A stretch of 64,000 nt of DNA from Rhodobacterales bacterium (GTDB lineage Bacteria; Pseudomonadota; Alphaproteobacteria; Rhodobacterales; Rhodobacteraceae): NCBI GenBank assembly GCA_002747325.1, contig PDOZ01000031.1, positions 18,248 to 82,247 of the forward strand, written 5' to 3'. The notes beneath the pieces are model-generated. The model saw nothing but the letters and a program-made list of their open reading frames with translations. It did not search any database and had not been told where the DNA came from. Both the position numbers and the translations under genes were made by a program. Positions 61,931-64,000 of the stretch are shown in pieces (position 1 is the stretch's first letter; each line of letters begins with the position of its first letter).

Positions 61931-63706
61931 ATGCACGCCTATCGCAGCCATACCTGCGCCGATCTGCGCAAGGAAAATGTCGGGGACATTATTCGCCTGT
62001 CCGGTTGGGTTCACCGGATTCGGGACCACGGGGGGGTGTTGTTCATCGACCTGCGCGACCATTACGGCATGACGCAGGTTCTGGCCGACCCGGACAGCCC
62101 GGTCTTTGCCGAGGTGGAAAAGGTGCGTTCCGAATGGTGCATCCGTATCGACGGCAAGGTGCTGGCGCGCGATGCAAGTCTGGTGAACGACAAGCTGCCG
62201 ACTGGCGAGATTGAAGTTTTCGTGCAGGACTTGGAGGTTCTGGGCAAGGCGGACGAGCTGCCGTTGATGGTGTTCGGCGATCAGGAATACCCGGAAGAGA
62301 CCCGGCTGAAATACCGCTATCTCGACCTGCGCCGCGAGAAAATGCAGCACAACATGAAGCTGCGTTCCGATGTCGTCGCCAGCATGCGCAAGCGGATGTG
62401 GGATCAGGGCTTCCGCGAGCATCAGACGCCGATCATCACCGCCTCCTCGCCGGAAGGGGCGCGCGATTTCCTCGTGCCCTCGCGGCTGCATCCGGGCAAG
62501 TTCTACGCCCTGCCGCAAGCGCCGCAGCAATTCAAACAACTGCTGATGATTTCCGGCTTTGACAAGTATTTCCAGATCGCGCCGTGTTTCCGCGACGAAG
62601 ACCCGCGCGCGGATCGTTCGCCGACGGATTTCTATCAGCTCGACATGGAAATGAGCTTCGTCGAGCAACAGGAAGTGTTCGACACGATCGAGCCGGTGCT
62701 GCGCGGGGTGTTCGAGGAGTTTGGCAACGGCGCTAAGGTGGATACCGATTGGCCGCAAATTTCTTACCGCGACGCCGCACTGTGGTATGGCACCGACAAG
62801 CCGGACCTGCGCAACCCGATCAAGATGCAGGTTGTGTCCGAGCATTTCGCCGGTTCCGGTTTCGCCATTTTCGCCAAGCTGCTGGAGCAGGAAGGCACCG
62901 AAATTCGCGCCATCCCGGCGCCGAAGGGCGGGTCGCGCAAATTCTGCGACCGGATGAACAAGTTCGCGCAGGGCGAAGGGCTGCCGGGCATGGGATATAT
63001 TTTCTGGCGCGAAGGCGCGGACGGCATGGAAGCCGCCGGGCCGCTGGCCAAGAATATCGGGCCGGAACGCACGGAAGCCATTCGCCAGCAGTTGGGCCTT
63101 GGTGTTGGCGACGCGGCCTTCTTCCTCGGCGGCAAACCCAAAGCGTTTGAAAGCGTTGCGGGCAAGGCGCGCGACGTGATCGGCGCGGAGTTGGGGCTGA
63201 CCGAACAGAACCGTTTCGCCTTCGCCTGGATCGTTGATTTCCCGATCTTCCAGCGCGACGAAGAAAGCGGCAAGATCGACTTCGACCACAACCCGTTCTC
63301 CATGCCAAAAGGCGGGATGGACGCGCTTCTGGGCGATCCGATGGAAGTGACCGGCTATCAATATGACCTCGCCTGCAACGGGTCTGAACTGGTTTCTGGC
63401 GCCATTCGGAATCACAAACAGGACGTGATGCTGAAAGCCTTCGAGATCGCAGGCTACGGCGAAGAAGAGGTTAAAAAACGCTTCGGCGGGCTGTATACCG
63501 CGTTCCAATACGGCGCCCCGCCGCACGGTGGCTGCGCGGCCGGGATCGACCGGATCGTCATGCTGCTGGCCGGAGAAGAGACCATCCGCGAAGTGATGCT
63601 GTTCCCGATGAACCAGCGGGCAGAAGACCTGATGATGGATGCTCCGACCGAACCGCTGAACGAACAGCTGCGCGAATTGTCCTTGCGGGTGATCGAAGCG
63701 GAATAA
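61931..63706 (+). CDS. aspS: Aspartyl-tRNA synthetase
   Basis: The ATG at 61931 (GAGG six bases upstream) gives 591 residues, the bacterial-type length. The N-terminal anticodon-binding OB fold includes [19 protein letters not shown]. Class II motifs are [20 protein letters not shown] (motif 1), [20 protein letters not shown] (motif 2, with the ATP-binding Arg) and [15 protein letters not shown] (motif 3). The GAD insertion domain is between motifs 2 and 3. In many alphaproteobacteria AspRS also charges tRNA-Asn; that cannot be decided here. A terminator follows. Confidence 0.98.
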   Translation: MHAYRSHTCADLRKENVGDIIRLSGWVHRIRDHGGVLFIDLRDHYGMTQVLADPDSPVFAEVEKVRSEWCIRIDGKVLARDASLVNDKLPTGEIEVFVQDLEVLGKADELPLMVFGDQEYPEETRLKYRYLDLRREKMQHNMKLRSDVVASMRKRMWDQGFREHQTPIITASSPEGARDFLVPSRLHPGKFYALPQAPQQFKQLLMISGFDKYFQIAPCFRDEDPRADRSPTDFYQLDMEMSFVEQQEVFDTIEPVLRGVFEEFGNGAKVDTDWPQISYRDAALWYGTDKPDLRNPIKMQVVSEHFAGSGFAIFAKLLEQEGTEIRAIPAPKGGSRKFCDRMNKFAQGEGLPGMGYIFWREGADGMEAAGPLAKNIGPERTEAIRQQLGLGVGDAAFFLGGKPKAFESVAGKARDVIGAELGLTEQNRFAFAWIVDFPIFQRDEESGKIDFDHNPFSMPKGGMDALLGDPMEVTGYQYDLACNGSELVSGAIRNHKQDVMLKAFEIAGYGEEEVKKRFGGLYTAFQYGAPPHGGCAAGIDRIVMLLAGEETIREVMLFPMNQRAEDLMMDAPTEPLNEQLRELSLRVIEAE

Positions 63707-63733
63707 CCGCAGCGAAACACATTTTTCAGATCA

Positions 63734-63762
63734 GGGCGCGGGTAAGCCGCGCCCTTTTCTTT
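63734..63762 (+). terminator. Rho-independent terminator of aspS
   Basis: GGGCGCGG (63734-63741) pairs with CCGCGCCC (63747-63754) over GTAAG-type loop bases and runs into TTTTCTTT. Confidence 0.88.
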
Positions 63763-63792
63763 GCCGCGGTGCGCGCATTGCAGAAGTCGCGT

Positions 63793-63907
63793 TAGAGCAG
63801 AAATCGATAAATCTTAATCAAAATTCGCTGCCTCGCCATCAGCATGCTGCTGATTTCGAACGCGAATTTTGATACTTGATGTTGCTGATTAAATCGATTT
63901 CGCTCTA
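63793..63907. repeat. Nested palindromic repeat, copy D (most complete)
   Basis: The outer arms TAGAGCAGAAATCGATAAAT and the inverted TAGAGCGAAATCGATTTAAT are nearly perfect, so the whole 115 bases form a palindrome. Inner arms ATCAAAATTC/GAATTTTGAT and the ATCAGCA-tgc-TGCTGAT stem enclose the invariant core ATTTCGAACGCGAATTTTGA. TA lies at both ends, as in TA-target mobile elements. Confidence 0.9.
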
Positions 63908-63921
63908 GGCTGAATCGACAT

Positions 63922-64000
63922 TCATCGCATCCATAGCATCGCTGATGCGAGATGGATGAAGCTGAGAAAGTAGACGGCGCGCCTGTCGAAGCGGGTCGCG
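63922..64000 (-). pseudogene. C-terminal end of an IS5-type transposase (cut by window edge)
   Basis: The minus strand from the right edge encodes ATRFDRRAVYFLSFIHLA then SAMLWMR and a TGA at 63922-63924. The T-R-F-D-R-R-A...F-L-S...L-A sequence is the typical C-terminal end of IS5/IS1182-group DDE transposases. Only 25 codons are visible, so whether the gene is intact cannot be judged. The element's end should lie between 63924 and the palindromic repeat that ends at 63907; a CTAG there (63905-63908) would fit an IS5-type target site. Classed as pseudogene only because it is partial here. Confidence 0.65.

Overview
The window is a gene-dense piece of a high-GC (about 60%) alphaproteobacterial chromosome, most likely from the Rhodobacteraceae (Roseobacter group). 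The reasons are the cell-cycle regulator GcrA, the conserved order aroA-cmk-rpsA-ihfB-lapA-trpF-trpB, a class II (CP4-like) EPSP synthase, an ECF42 sigma/YCII pair, a GT14/DUF5928 glycosyltransferase and short GC-rich intergenic spaces. I see 64 coding regions, two of them cut by the window edges, and no rRNA, tRNA, CRISPR array or prophage. The genus cannot be named from this sequence.

Layout. 1-10 kb: the end of a capsule/exopolysaccharide export lipoprotein gene, lepA, a ferritin gene flanked by GCTGGC-rich DNA, pfkB, a sirtuin (cobB), a copper-chaperone pair, rpmB and an ABC exporter. 10-19 kb: meaB, a DUF3108 protein, hrpB, a NUDIX hydrolase, a PiT phosphate transporter whose stop codon is shared with a 306-bp MITE-like element, then a metal-efflux module in which a MerR regulator diverges from a transglutaminase-CDF transporter operon. 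19-26 kb: ychF, trpA, lldD, rplY, pth, a DUF2332 protein and a serine hydrolase. 26-33 kb (minus strand): the trpB/trpF/lapA/ihfB/rpsA/cmk/aroA cluster. 33-45 kb: small accessory genes, including a ZIP transporter, GNAT, TfoX-N, HdeD, VOC, AraC, ECF42-YCII-MAPEG, a large MscS channel, a MliC protein and a K+ channel. 45-54 kb: polA, HIT, a glycosyltransferase divergent from a sulfotransferase, argF-argD, an EamA transporter and gcrA. 54-64 kb: a UbiH-type hydroxylase, carB, PAP2 and GT87 membrane proteins, aspS and the end of an IS5-type transposase.

Working together: trpA, trpB and trpF, together with aroA, supply aromatic amino acid synthesis, although trpA is separated from trpFB by about 5 kb. 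argF, argD and carB share carbamoyl-phosphate/arginine/pyrimidine metabolism. rpsA, rpmB, rplY, aspS, pth and lepA serve translation. Metal handling recurs: ferritin, PCuAC, CDF, ZIP.

The most unusual layer is not protein coding. The intergenic DNA carries several repeat families: a ~115-bp nested palindrome present four times (plus one decayed copy) with an invariant 20-nt core and apparent compensatory stem changes; a motif TTCTTCTTAGCAAAAATACT present six times at gene ends; a 106-bp palindrome; and the 306-bp TA-flanked MITE. Several of these supply stop codons or C-terminal codons to neighbouring genes.
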